NCBI RefSeq assembly: GCF_026013905.1
Contig: NZ_CP110257.1
Location: 2,899,501-2,963,500 of the forward strand
Length of the DNA stretch: 64,000 bases
Reading direction: 5' to 3'
Source: Schlegelella aquatica
GTDB taxonomy: Bacteria > Pseudomonadota > Gammaproteobacteria > Burkholderiales > Burkholderiaceae_C
Shown here: positions 8,206 through 19,933 of the stretch, in pieces
Layout: each line of letters starts with the position of its first letter
Position numbering within the stretch: position 1 is the stretch's first letter
The notes under the pieces: generated by a model
The model's database searches: none
Told to the model about the DNA's origin: nothing
What the model saw: only the letters and a program-made list of their open reading frames with translations
Position numbers and translations under genes: made by a program

Positions 8206-9333
8206 TCAGACGACGAGCTCCCCGCTCCAGCGCAGGCACTGCTGGCGCACCACCTCCGCGAGCAGGTGCTCGCGTGCGTAGGTCTGCCGCGCCCAGGTGG
8301 CGTCATTGCCAAGGCGCAGCAGCTCGCCGCGCAGGTAGCGCAGGGCGTCGTCGGCCTTCAGCTCGATCGCATGCTGTTCGATCTGCCCCATCGTGTAGAG
8401 GATGTCGTCGCGCAGCACGCGATGCTCGCCGGTCTTGGGATCGACGAAGGTGCCCTCCGGGCCGAAGCGGCACGCCTGGAAGCGGTTGAACGTGTAGACG
8501 AGGTAGTCGTCCTCGGCCAGCTCGAAAGGTCGCTCGCGGGTGAGCCAGCTCGCGACGCACTGGATGTACGCGGCCAGCGCGGCCGCCTTCTCGATGGTCA
8601 ACGGGGTGTCGAGCACCCGCACCTCGATCGTGCCGTACTCGGGCTTGGGCCGGATGTCCCAGTAGAAGTCCTTCATGCTCTTGACGACGCCGGTGCGCGT
8701 CATCTTCTCGAAGAAGGTGCCGAAATCGTCCCATGTGGTGACGAACGGTGCGCGCCCCGAGAGGGGAAAGGCGAACACCGAGTTGAGCCGCGCCGAGTGG
8801 AAGCCGGTGTCGGTGCCCTGCACGTACGGGCTGGAGGCGGACAACGCGATGAAATGCGGGATGAAGCGCGACAGGCCGTGCAGCAGCACCAGCGCCTCGT
8901 CCGGGCCGGGGCAGCCCACGTGCACGTGCTGGCCGAAGATGGTGAACTGCTTGGACAGGTACCCGTACAGCTCGGACAGCATGTGGAAGCGCGGCGTGTT
9001 GAAGATGCGCCGCTCGCTCCAGTCCTGGAACGGGTGTGTGCCGCCGCCCGACAAGCCGACGTTGAGGAGGCGGGCGCATTCGACCAGCGCATCGCGGATC
9101 TGCGTGAGCTGCGCGAGGGCGTCGTCGTGGCTCGTGCACACGCCGGTGGACAGCTCGATCATGCTGTCGGTCATCTCGGGCTTCACATCGCCGGGGATCT
9201 TGCGGCGCGCCATCAGCCGCAGCAGGTCGGCGGCGCTGGGGGTGAGGTCGTAATCGTGCGTGTTGACGATGGCCAGCTCCAGCTCCACACCGAGCGTGAG
9301 CGGCTGGGACGTCGAGAAGGCTTCGAGCGCCAT
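8206..9333 (-). CDS. ybdK: YbdK-type carboxylate-amine ligase (weak glutamate-cysteine ligase family)
   Basis: GCS2-family ATP-dependent ligase of 375 residues. The E. coli homologue YbdK has weak glutamate-cysteine ligase activity, but the physiological substrate is unknown. Family blocks seen: [11 protein letters not shown] at the N-terminus, [10 protein letters not shown] near the middle, [14 protein letters not shown], and the [12 protein letters not shown] block. An AGGAGG site precedes the ATG at 9333. It begins 26 nt after the stop of the cation/proton antiporter gene, so the two form an operon. It is not the sole GSH synthetic enzyme by default; a gshA would be expected elsewhere. Confidence 0.88.
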   Translation of the reverse strand: MALEAFSTSQPLTLGVELELAIVNTHDYDLTPSAADLLRLMARRKIPGDVKPEMTDSMIELSTGVCTSHDDALAQLTQIRDALVECARLLNVGLSGGGTHPFQDWSERRIFNTPRFHMLSELYGYLSKQFTIFGQHVHVGCPGPDEALVLLHGLSRFIPHFIALSASSPYVQGTDTGFHSARLNSVFAFPLSGRAPFVTTWDDFGTFFEKMTRTGVVKSMKDFYWDIRPKPEYGTIEVRVLDTPLTIEKAAALAAYIQCVASWLTRERPFELAEDDYLVYTFNRFQACRFGPEGTFVDPKTGEHRVLRDDILYTMGQIEQHAIELKADDALRYLRGELLRLGNDATWARQTYAREHLLAEVVRQQCLRWSGELVV

Positions 9334-9359
9334 GAGAGGCTTTCCTCCTGTCTAGGGGT

Positions 9360-10592
9360 TCAGGTGCGCCGCGCCGCGATCTCGCCGGCGCCGCGCAGGG
9401 CCAGCAGCACGGCCAGCGCACCGATCAGTTCCATCATCGCGATCGCGCTGAAGGCCACGGGGGCCAGCTGCGCGGCAAAGCCGGCATGCGAAGCCTGCAG
9501 GTCGGCGTACATCACCAGCGCGGTGGCCGACAAGGGTGTGAGCGCGAGCGTGAGGCCGATGCCCTGGCGCCACGACTGCCCGCTGAACCAGCCGAGCGAC
9601 AGGACCGCGACGCCCTTGGCGGCGAAGCGCGCGAGCATCGCCACCAGCGCGAGGCCACCCCCCACCGCGAGCCCCTCGACCGACCACGAGGAGCCGACGA
9701 TCACGAAGAGCAGCAGCACCAGCACACCTCCGGCGGTGCCGAAGTGGCGGGGCCACACCCAGGGACGCTCCGTCGTGTTGCGCAGCCACAGGCCGGCCAT
9801 CAACGGCACCAAGAGCGTGGACAAGCCCAGCACCTTGGTGAGCGCCAGCGCCAGTGCAATGAGGCCGAGGAGCAGCAGGGTCGAGTTCTCGTTGCGCAGA
9901 TCGAGCTTGCGCGCCACGCGCGCGACGCCGTAGCCCAGCAGCCCCGCGATCAGGAACGAGCCGACCAGCACGTACAGCGGCTCGACCACCGCGCTCACCG
10001 GATTCTGCCCTTGGTCCAGGTCGAGCCAGGCGGTGAGCAAGCGTGCTGCGAAGACTCCGTAGAGCGTGTTCAACGCGGCCATCATCGTCACGCGCTCGGT
10101 GACTTGCCCTTCTGCGCCCAGCTCCGAGGCGACGCGCGAGATCACCGCCGGCGACGCGGGGATGGCCAACACGGCCAACGCCGCGGATGAAGGAGCGTCC
10201 AGGCCGAAGTAGCGCATCGCGAAGTACACCGCGACGAAGGTGAGCAGCGACTCGGCGAGGCTGGTGACGAGCAGGAAGGGGTTGATCCGCAGCCAGCGCA
10301 GCCGCACCCTTGCGCCCAGCTCGAAGAGCAACAACGCCAACGCGAGGTCGACCACCAGCCGCAGCGTGCCGACCATGGAGCCCGTGGCCACGCCGTGGCC
10401 GGTGAGGGCCATGCCGAGGCCGGCGAGCGAATAGCCGACGATGCGCGGCAGGCCGAGAAAGCGGAACACCGCCTCGCCGAGCAGCGCGCCGGCGATGATC
10501 ACCAGGGACGACCCCAGCAACGCTTCGTGGCCCACCCCGGGCTCGACGACGATACCGAGCGAGCCCAGGGCCTGGGCGATGGGTTCGAACAT
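9360..10592 (-). CDS. CPA2-type cation/proton antiporter (KefB-like membrane domain)
   Basis: Integral membrane protein of 410 residues with about 11-13 hydrophobic segments, of the Na+/H+ exchanger (KefB/CPA2) family. It stops after the membrane domain: no TrkA-N/RCK nucleotide-binding domain follows, unlike E. coli KefB/KefC. The segment GLPRIVGYSLAGLGMAL near the N-terminus is typical of the family. A GGAGG site lies just upstream of the ATG at 10592. It heads an operon with the YbdK-type ligase. The transported ion is not determinable here. Confidence 0.85.
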   Translation of the reverse strand: MFEPIAQALGSLGIVVEPGVGHEALLGSSLVIIAGALLGEAVFRFLGLPRIVGYSLAGLGMALTGHGVATGSMVGTLRLVVDLALALLLFELGARVRLRWLRINPFLLVTSLAESLLTFVAVYFAMRYFGLDAPSSAALAVLAIPASPAVISRVASELGAEGQVTERVTMMAALNTLYGVFAARLLTAWLDLDQGQNPVSAVVEPLYVLVGSFLIAGLLGYGVARVARKLDLRNENSTLLLLGLIALALALTKVLGLSTLLVPLMAGLWLRNTTERPWVWPRHFGTAGGVLVLLLFVIVGSSWSVEGLAVGGGLALVAMLARFAAKGVAVLSLGWFSGQSWRQGIGLTLALTPLSATALVMYADLQASHAGFAAQLAPVAFSAIAMMELIGALAVLLALRGAGEIAARRT

Positions 10593-10802
10593 CAGCTACA
10601 CCTCCTAAGTCCTCGTTGCGCCGGAACGTCCGTCCGGCGTGCGCCGCCATGGCGGCGGCCGTCTGCACGTGGCATGCCCGGGGCCGGTCGAGCCCCGCAC
10701 GCCCACCCCGGTTTGTAACGCGAGGCGCGGCTGCGGCACGTTAGGCCTGGATACAAGTCGGGCTCTTGGGGCTCGTCACAATGAACTCAGGAAGGATCTG
10801 AG

Positions 10803-11000
10803 ATGGACGACGTCCTGCAACGCGGCGAATGGATCGAGCGCTACGCCGCCCGGCTCTTGGCGCGGCGCCCGGCGCTGCCCAGCGCGGCGGCCCTCGACCG
10901 CGCACGCATCGCCTGGGCCTGCGGCGCCGGCCGGCTCGAGCCCGAGCGCGCGGCCGACGAAGAACTTCGGCGCGAGAGCGAGGCCGAGGCCTCGGCCTGA
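10803..11000 (+). CDS. Small hypothetical protein
   Basis: A 65-residue charged, Ala/Arg/Glu-rich protein with no recognised domain. It is preceded by AGGAAGG about 8 nt before the ATG, which supports real translation. It is followed by a 180-nt non-coding stretch with the 32-bp tandem repeat and then minC. No signal peptide or membrane segment. Function unknown. Confidence 0.55.
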   Translation: MDDVLQRGEWIERYAARLLARRPALPSAAALDRARIAWACGAGRLEPERAADEELRRESEAEASA

Positions 11001-11028
11001 GCCCGGGCGCTGCAACGCGCCTCCTCCT

Positions 11029-11124
11029 GCACGCCCACTGCGTGCCAAACGCCACCTCCGGCACGCCCACTGCGTGCCAAACGCCACCTCCGGCACGCAC
11101 TCGGCGCGCAAGACGCCACCTCCG
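11029..11124. repeat. Three tandem copies of a 32-bp repeat
   Basis: Copies at 11029-11060, 11061-11092 and 11093-11124. The first two are identical; the third has several changes in its middle. Copies 1 and 2 each contain GCACGC-5-GCGTGC, able to form a short hairpin. There are no spacers, so it is not a CRISPR array. Confidence 0.9.
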
Positions 11125-11125
11125 C

Positions 11126-11153
11126 TTACCGGGTCGGCCCCGCCGCCCGGTAA
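11126..11153. promoter_or_regulatory. Inverted repeat upstream of minC
   Basis: Arms TTACCGGG (11126-11133) and CCCGGTAA (11146-11153) with a 12-nt interior, 28 bp before the minC ATG. The right arm merges into TAAACT, which could be a -10 box (weakly supported). Either an operator or a leader structure for minCDE. Confidence 0.4.
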
Positions 11154-11181
11154 ACTTCGCGGCTTTGACGTACTGCAGTCC

Positions 11182-11916
11182 ATGGCCGCTGCCTCGACCA
11201 CTTCCGCCTTCGAGATCAAGAGCGCCTCGCTCCCGCTGGTCGCCTTCCAGCTCAAGACCTGCGACCTCGCGCAACTGGCCGAGGAGTTGCGCCGCCGGGT
11301 GGGCGATGCGCCGGACTTCTTCGACGGCGACCCGGTGGTCGTCGATCTCGCCGGCGTCGAGGCCGACGAGGCGGTGCCGGCCTTTGCGGAACTGCTGCGC
11401 CTGCTGCGCGAGCACAAGATGGCCCCCGTGGCGGTGCGCGGGGGCTCCGAGGCTCAGCGCGAGGCGGCGATCGCGGCTGGTCTCGTGCCGGCCTCCGAGG
11501 TCATTCCCAGTGCACCGGAGCGGGTGCGCGAGGTGGTGCGCGAGGTCATCCAGCATGTGCCGGCGCCCGCCGCGCCGACGGCCGCGATGGTGGTGGACAA
11601 GCCGCTGCGCTCGGGCCAACAGGTGTACGCCAAGGGAGGGGACCTGGTCGTGCTGGCCGCCGTCAACTTCGGCGCCGAGGTGATCGCCGACGGCCACATC
11701 CACGTGTACGCCCCGCTGCGCGGGCGCGCGATCGCCGGTGCGCGCGGCAACACCGAGGCGCGCATCTTCACGACCTGCCTCGAGCCCGAGCTCATCGCGA
11801 TCGCGGGCATCTACCGCACCACCGAGACGCCCATCCCCGAGGAAGTGGCCGGCAAGCCGGCGCAGGTGCGCCTGGTGGGCGAGAAGCTCTTGATGGAACC
11901 GCTCAAGTTCTCCTGA
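11182..11916 (+). CDS. minC: Septum-site determining protein MinC
   Basis: Division inhibitor that blocks FtsZ assembly away from mid-cell; it works with MinD. 244 residues from the ATG at 11182. The N-terminal FtsZ-interaction domain (FEIKSASLPLVAFQL..., with VVVDLAGV) is followed by a Pro/Ala-rich linker at about 130-145 and the right-handed beta-helical MinC_C domain with LRSGQQVYAKGGDLVVL, GAEVIADGHIHVYAPLRGRA and the family end block. First gene of minCDE. No clear Shine-Dalgarno sequence precedes it. Confidence 0.97.
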   Translation: MAAASTTSAFEIKSASLPLVAFQLKTCDLAQLAEELRRRVGDAPDFFDGDPVVVDLAGVEADEAVPAFAELLRLLREHKMAPVAVRGGSEAQREAAIAAGLVPASEVIPSAPERVREVVREVIQHVPAPAAPTAAMVVDKPLRSGQQVYAKGGDLVVLAAVNFGAEVIADGHIHVYAPLRGRAIAGARGNTEARIFTTCLEPELIAIAGIYRTTETPIPEEVAGKPAQVRLVGEKLLMEPLKFS

Positions 11917-11969
11917 CCGGCGGAAGCGTGTCCGCCGACCGAACCGACTCCAGCAAAGGACCTGAACTG

Positions 11970-12785
11970 ATGGCCAAGATCATCGTGGTGACCTCCGGCA
12001 AGGGCGGCGTGGGCAAGACCACGACCAGCGCCAGCTTCGCCTCCGGCCTTGCGCTGCAAGGCCACAAGACCGCCGTGATCGACTTCGACGTCGGCCTGCG
12101 CAATCTGGACCTCATCATGGGGTGCGAACGCCGCGTGGTGTACGACCTCATCAACGTGATCCACGGCGAGGCCAACCTCCACCAAGCACTGATCAAGGAC
12201 AAGCAGTGCGAGAACCTGTTCATCCTGCCCGCCTCGCAGACGCGCGACAAGGAAGCACTCACCCGTGAAGGCGTGGAGCGCGTGCTCCACGACTTGGCGG
12301 AGATGGGCTTCGAGTACATCGTCTGCGACTCGCCGGCGGGCATCGAGACCGGCGCCCTCATGGCCATGCACTTCGCCGATGAAGCGCTCGTCGTGACGAA
12401 CCCGGAGGTCTCGTCGGTGCGCGATTCCGACCGCATCCTCGGCATGCTGAGCTCCAAGACCCGCCGCGCGATCGAGGGCAAGGAGCCGATCAAGGAGCAC
12501 CTGCTCATCACCCGCTACAACCCGCACCGGGTGCAGGATGGGCAGATGCTCTCGCTCGAGGACATCCAGGACATCCTGCGCATCCCCCTCATCGGGGTGA
12601 TCCCCGAGTCGGAGGCGGTGCTGCAGGCGTCCAACCAGGGCATTCCGGCGATCCACCTCAAGGGAACGGACGTCTCCGAGGCCTACAAGGACGTGGTCGC
12701 CCGCTTCCTCGGCGAGGAGCGTCCGCTGCGCTTCGTCGAGGCCGAGAAGCCCAGCTTCTTCAAACGACTCTTCGGCGGGAGGTAA
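11970..12785 (+). CDS. minD: Septum-site determining ATPase MinD
   Basis: ParA/MinD-family ATPase that recruits MinC to the membrane and oscillates with MinE. 271 residues. Deviant Walker A KGGVGKTT at residues 10-17, [11 protein letters not shown] following, and the C-terminal amphipathic membrane-targeting helix FFKRLFGGR. The ATG at 11970 is chosen because [13 protein letters not shown] is the conserved N-terminus; an in-frame GTG at 11928 would add an unrelated leader. It lies 53 nt after minC. Confidence 0.99.
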   Translation: MAKIIVVTSGKGGVGKTTTSASFASGLALQGHKTAVIDFDVGLRNLDLIMGCERRVVYDLINVIHGEANLHQALIKDKQCENLFILPASQTRDKEALTREGVERVLHDLAEMGFEYIVCDSPAGIETGALMAMHFADEALVVTNPEVSSVRDSDRILGMLSSKTRRAIEGKEPIKEHLLITRYNPHRVQDGQMLSLEDIQDILRIPLIGVIPESEAVLQASNQGIPAIHLKGTDVSEAYKDVVARFLGEERPLRFVEAEKPSFFKRLFGGR

Positions 12786-12787
12786 CG

Positions 12788-13048
12788 ATGTCGCTCTTGT
12801 CCTTCCTGCTGGGCGAGAAGAAGAAGACCGCCAGCGTCGCCAAGGAACGGCTGCAGATCATCCTGGCGCACGAGCGCTCGGGGCGCGACAGCCGCCCCAA
12901 CTACCTGCCGCAGCTCCAGCGCGAGTTGGTCGAGGTGATCTCCAAGTACGTGTCGATCAAGCCCGACGACATCAAGGTCCACCTCGAGCGCCAGGACAAC
13001 CTCGAGGTGCTCGAGGTGAAGATCGAGCTGCCCGAGACGGCCCGCTGA
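12788..13048 (+). CDS. minE: Cell-division topological specificity factor MinE
   Basis: Stimulates MinD ATPase and drives pole-to-pole oscillation. 86 residues, the normal length. N-terminal membrane-targeting and MinD-contact helix ([15 protein letters not shown]...[10 protein letters not shown]) and the C-terminal dimerisation/topological-specificity domain are both recognisable. Starts 2 nt after the minD stop. It converges on the membrane-protein gene ending at 13145. Confidence 0.98.
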   Translation: MSLLSFLLGEKKKTASVAKERLQIILAHERSGRDSRPNYLPQLQRELVEVISKYVSIKPDDIKVHLERQDNLEVLEVKIELPETAR

Positions 13049-13144
13049 ACCCACGGCAGCGCGCGGTCGCAGGCGCGGCTGCATCCGGTGGCCGCCGAGT
13101 GCGCCGCACGCGCCGAGCACGGGCATGCGGCCGCCGCGCGCCTC

Positions 13145-13974
13145 TTACGGTGCGCGCCCGGCGAGCGGCCGGCCCGCGGGGCGAGACCAGTACCGGTAGG
13201 ACACGCGGGCCGCGACGACCGCAGCGGTCAGCGCGAGCAGGGCCGAAACCCCGGCCGGCACCCCCGCCAGCGCGACGTACAGCATGACGAAGAAGGTCGC
13301 GAAACCGAACAGGCCCTGCACGAACCCGGCGAGCAGGGCCAGGACCGCCACCGGGCCGTAGCGCGGGGCCGTGAAGCACGGCAGCACGTTGCCGGTGATC
13401 GGCACGGCGAGCAACAGCCCGCTCGCCCATGCGGGCAGCGACTCGGCGGCCATCATCACCGCCGCCGCGACAGCCACCGCAGCGGCGATCCGCAGGCCGA
13501 GTTCGACCCGCGGCACCGCCGGGTTGCCCGCGGAGCCGGCCGGCGGCTCGAGCGGCCCCCGCGCGGCGAGCGCCTGCCTCACCATGCCGCGCAGCACGAC
13601 GGCCCCTGCGACGAGGGAGCCGGCCGCCAGCGCGAGGGTGGGGCCGGCCGGCCATGCCGCCGCCACCAACAGGCCGCCCGTCGCGAGAAAGGCCCCATTG
13701 GCGGCGACGAGCGCCACAGCCCACCGCCCGCCAGCGCGGATGACGGCGGCAAACGTCATGAGGTGCGCGACGGTGGCCGGCAGACACACGAGCGTGGCCA
13801 ACGCGATCTCGCGGGTGCGGGCTTCGTGCTGCTGCCACAGCACGAACAGCGTGATCGGCGCCGCGATCACCGGAAACCCGCTCAGCGTCCCCGCCACGCC
13901 GTGCCCCCAGCGGCGCGCCGCCAGCGAGGCGAGCAGCACCGACAGCGCCACCAGGCCGAGCTTGAGCGCCAGCA

Positions 13975-13975
<1 letters not shown>
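13145..13975 (-). CDS. Unknown multi-pass membrane protein coupled to oxoprolinase
   Basis: A 276-residue, very hydrophobic protein with about eight predicted membrane segments; I do not recognise the family. Two related stretches, LSGFPVIAAPITLF in the N-terminal half and LLAVPITGNVLPCF in the C-terminal half, suggest an internal duplication, common in transporters. Its ATG overlaps the stop of the oxoprolinase gene by one base (TGATG), so the two are translationally coupled. The simplest inference is a permease or exporter for the substrate or product of that enzyme, but nothing in the sequence proves it. Confidence 0.75.
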
Positions 13976-17628
<3,653 letters not shown>

Positions 17629-17692
17629 GAAAGTCTCCCGGCCGGGGATGTGGTCAAGGGGCGGTCCATCGCACCGGCGCTCGTGCTGGCGC

Positions 17693-18247
17693 TCACAGCG
17701 ACGCCGCCGCGCGCGCGGCCTGGTCGTACACGCCCGACAGCACGCGCAGCAGTCGGGCCAGCTCGCCGATCTGCTGATTCAGCGCGTCGTCGGCCTTGAG
17801 CGCGTTGATGAGGCACGCTTCCCGGATCTCGCGATAGCGCTCGACGTACTGCCGGCCCGTCTCGGTGGTCGCATAGGTCACGTCCTTGCCGCTGCGGCTC
17901 GACTGCACGACCCCCAGGTTCTGCAGCTTCTTGAGCGAGTAGTTGATGAGGTGCGTGTCCTCGACATTCATGATGAAGCAGATGTCGGACAGCCGCTTGT
18001 CTCGTGCGCGGTGGTTGACGTGGTGCAACACCAGCACGTCCAGCGGCGTCAGCTCGCGCAGGCCCGCCGCCGACATGCAATGCACGATCCAACGCGAGAA
18101 CGCGTTGTTCGAGACGATGAGACCGTACTCGAACTCGCTGAGTTCGCGGCTGCGCGGGGACACGAGGTGGGACGACGAGACGATGCGCGGCGCGGTGGCC
18201 TCCGGCGACGCGTCGTCCTTGCGCGAGGGGCGGGATTTTCGGTTCAT
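17693..18247 (-). CDS. MarR-like winged-helix transcriptional regulator
   Basis: 184 residues; probable dimeric DNA-binding regulator. A central winged-helix region spans about residues 60-140: TPLDVLVLHHVNHRA, LSDICFIMNVEDTHLINYSLKKLQNLGVV (recognition helix), SSRSGKDVTYATTETGRQYVE (wing). N-terminal ~35 residues are basic and likely disordered. It is read away from the TRAP transporter genes and towards the oxoprolinase gene. Its own promoter overlaps a long palindrome at 18284-18311, which points to autoregulation. Inducer unknown, perhaps the TRAP substrate. Confidence 0.85.
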   Translation of the reverse strand: MNRKSRPSRKDDASPEATAPRIVSSSHLVSPRSRELSEFEYGLIVSNNAFSRWIVHCMSAAGLRELTPLDVLVLHHVNHRARDKRLSDICFIMNVEDTHLINYSLKKLQNLGVVQSSRSGKDVTYATTETGRQYVERYREIREACLINALKADDALNQQIGELARLLRVLSGVYDQAARAAASL

Positions 18248-18269
18248 GGGGTGCGACTCGACTCAATGC

Positions 18270-18299
18270 AATGTAGATCAATCGCCGACGTTTTGTCGA
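18270..18299 (-). promoter_or_regulatory. Putative promoter of the MarR-like regulator
   Basis: Minus strand: -35 TCGACA (18294-18299), 18-bp spacer, -10 TACATT (18270-18275). The -35 box lies in the centre of the palindrome, so a bound repressor would block it. Confidence 0.5.
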
Positions 18300-18311
18300 C
18301 GAAATGTCGGC
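18284..18311. promoter_or_regulatory. Long palindrome, probable operator between the divergent arms
   Basis: A 28-bp near-perfect inverted repeat centred on GTCGAC. Left arm GCCGACGTTTT, right arm GAAATGTCGGC: nine of eleven flanking base pairs match, plus the symmetric 6-bp core. It lies between the regulator (start 18247) and dctP (start 18441) and overlaps the regulator's -35 box. Size and symmetry fit a MarR-type dimer site. Confidence 0.7.
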
Positions 18312-18360
18312 ATATCGGGAAAACACCGATCTCGCCTGGTCGGCACTTCCCTAAAGTGGG

Positions 18361-18384
18361 GAGAACGGGCCCGGCCCCGTTCTC
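18361..18384 (+). promoter_or_regulatory. Hairpin in the dctP leader
   Basis: Perfect 9-bp arms GAGAACGGG (18361-18369) and CCCGTTCTC (18376-18384) with a 6-nt loop, about 57 nt before the dctP ATG. No T tract follows. It may be a leader structure or a second operator. Confidence 0.4.
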
Positions 18385-18440
18385 GCGCAGCGTCCCTCAC
18401 CGCAGCTGCAGTCCGCCCTTGCCATTCGGAGGTTCATTCC

Positions 18441-19412
18441 ATGTCCAAGCACATCGTCGCGGCCGGCTTGTTCGCCGGCCTCGCGCTCGGCGCGCAGGCC
18501 CAGACCAAGTGGGACCTGCCAGCCGCCTATCCGGCCTCGAACTTCCACACCGAGAACCTGGTGCAGTTCGCCAAGGACATCGAACAGGCCACAGGGGGCA
18601 AGCTGCAGATCACGGTGCATCCCAACGGCTCGCTCTTCAAGGCACCCGAGATCAAGCGCGCAGTGCAGGGTGCGCAAGCCCAGATGGGCGAGATCCTGCT
18701 CGCCGCCTATCAGAACGAATGGCAGATCTTCGGCCTCGACGCCCTGCCCTTCCTCGCCACCAGCTATGCCGAGGCCCGCAAGCTGTACCAGGCGCAGAAG
18801 CCTGCGCTGCAAAAGAAGCTGGCCGACCAGGGCATCATGCTGCTCTACTCGGTGGCCTGGCCGCCGCAAGGCATCTATTCGAAGAAGCCGCTCAACAGCC
18901 TGGCAGACCTCAAGGGCAGCAAGTGGCGCGCATACAGCCCGTCCACCGCGCGCATCGCCGAACTCGTGGGCGCCCAGCCGGTCACCGTGCAAGCCGCCGA
19001 GCTGTCGCAAGCCATGGCCACCGGCGTGGTCGAGTCCTTCATGACCTCGGGCGCCACCGGCTATGACAGCAAGGCCTACGAGCACATCAAGTACTACTAC
19101 AACACCCAGGCCTGGCTGCCCAAGAACGCCGTCATCGTCAACAAGAAGGCCTTCGACGCCCTGGACAAGCCCACGCAGGAGGCCATCCTGAAGGCGGCGG
19201 CCGCCGCCGAGGAGCGCGGCTGGAAGACTTCCGCCGCCAAGGACCAGGAGTACCTCGACCTGCTCAAGAAGAACGGCATGAACATCGTCGAGCCGTCGCC
19301 GCAGATGAAGACCGAGATGCGCAAGGTGGTGGGCGAGCCCATGCTCAAGGAATGGCTGGACAAGGCCGGCCCCGAAGGCAAGGCCATCGTCGAGGCCTTC
19401 CAGAAGATGTGA
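18441..19412 (+). CDS. dctP: TRAP transporter substrate-binding protein, DctP type
   Basis: Periplasmic binding protein of a tripartite ATP-independent importer, 323 residues. Sec signal peptide with probable cleavage after LGAQA (residue 20). DctP-family blocks include LVQFAKDIEQATGGKLQITVHP, KAPEIKRAVQGAQAQMGE and TVQAAELSQAMATGVVESF; the last of these carries part of the ligand and dimer surface. The ATG at 18441 is preceded by CGGAGG. dctQ starts one base after its stop. The carboxylate-type ligand is not readable; the linked oxoprolinase suggests a pyroglutamate or hydantoin-like acid. Confidence 0.94.
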   Translation: MSKHIVAAGLFAGLALGAQAQTKWDLPAAYPASNFHTENLVQFAKDIEQATGGKLQITVHPNGSLFKAPEIKRAVQGAQAQMGEILLAAYQNEWQIFGLDALPFLATSYAEARKLYQAQKPALQKKLADQGIMLLYSVAWPPQGIYSKKPLNSLADLKGSKWRAYSPSTARIAELVGAQPVTVQAAELSQAMATGVVESFMTSGATGYDSKAYEHIKYYYNTQAWLPKNAVIVNKKAFDALDKPTQEAILKAAAAAEERGWKTSAAKDQEYLDLLKKNGMNIVEPSPQMKTEMRKVVGEPMLKEWLDKAGPEGKAIVEAFQKM

Positions 19413-19413
19413 C

Positions 19414-19923
19414 ATGCGTCGGCTGCTCGACGCCTTGTACGACGGCGCCGCCTGGCTCGCGGCGCTCGGCATGATCGGCACGCTGGCGATGGTCCTCGGC
19501 AGCATCGTGGACCGTTTCGTCAGCCTGCCGCTGCGCGGCATGGACGCCTATGCCGGCTACTTCATGGCCGCTTCCGGGTTCCTCGCGCTGGCCCACACGC
19601 TCAAGCGCGGCGAGCACATCCGGGTCACGCTGCTGCTCAACGCGCTCGGTGCACGGGCGCGGCGGGGCCTGGAGATGTGGTGCCTGACGGCCGCCCTCGT
19701 GCTCGCCGGCGCCTTCGCCTACTACAGCGTGCGACTGGCATGGCAGTCCTGGGAGTTCCACGACATCTCCACCGGCAACGACGCGACGCCCCTGTGGATT
19801 CCACAGCTGTCCATGGCGGTGGGCACGGTGCTCTTTTTCATCGCCTTTCTCGACGAATGGTGGCTGGAGCTGGGCGGCCGACGCGGGGCCCGCGAGTCGG
19901 GCGAGCTGAAGCTCCACGAATGA
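19414..19923 (+). CDS. dctQ: TRAP transporter small membrane subunit, DctQ type
   Basis: 169 residues with four membrane segments and the DctQ pattern (GSIVDRFVSLPLRGMDAYAGYF, then LALAHTLKRGEHIRV). It supports the large subunit DctM. Between dctP (1 nt) and dctM (10 nt), so it is part of the same operon. Confidence 0.93.
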   Translation: MRRLLDALYDGAAWLAALGMIGTLAMVLGSIVDRFVSLPLRGMDAYAGYFMAASGFLALAHTLKRGEHIRVTLLLNALGARARRGLEMWCLTAALVLAGAFAYYSVRLAWQSWEFHDISTGNDATPLWIPQLSMAVGTVLFFIAFLDEWWLELGGRRGARESGELKLHE

Positions 19924-19933
19924 GGCCCGCCCG

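Noticed and set aside
11029..11124. Short tandem repeats taken for a CRISPR array
   Set aside because: Copies abut without spacers and there are no cas genes in the window.
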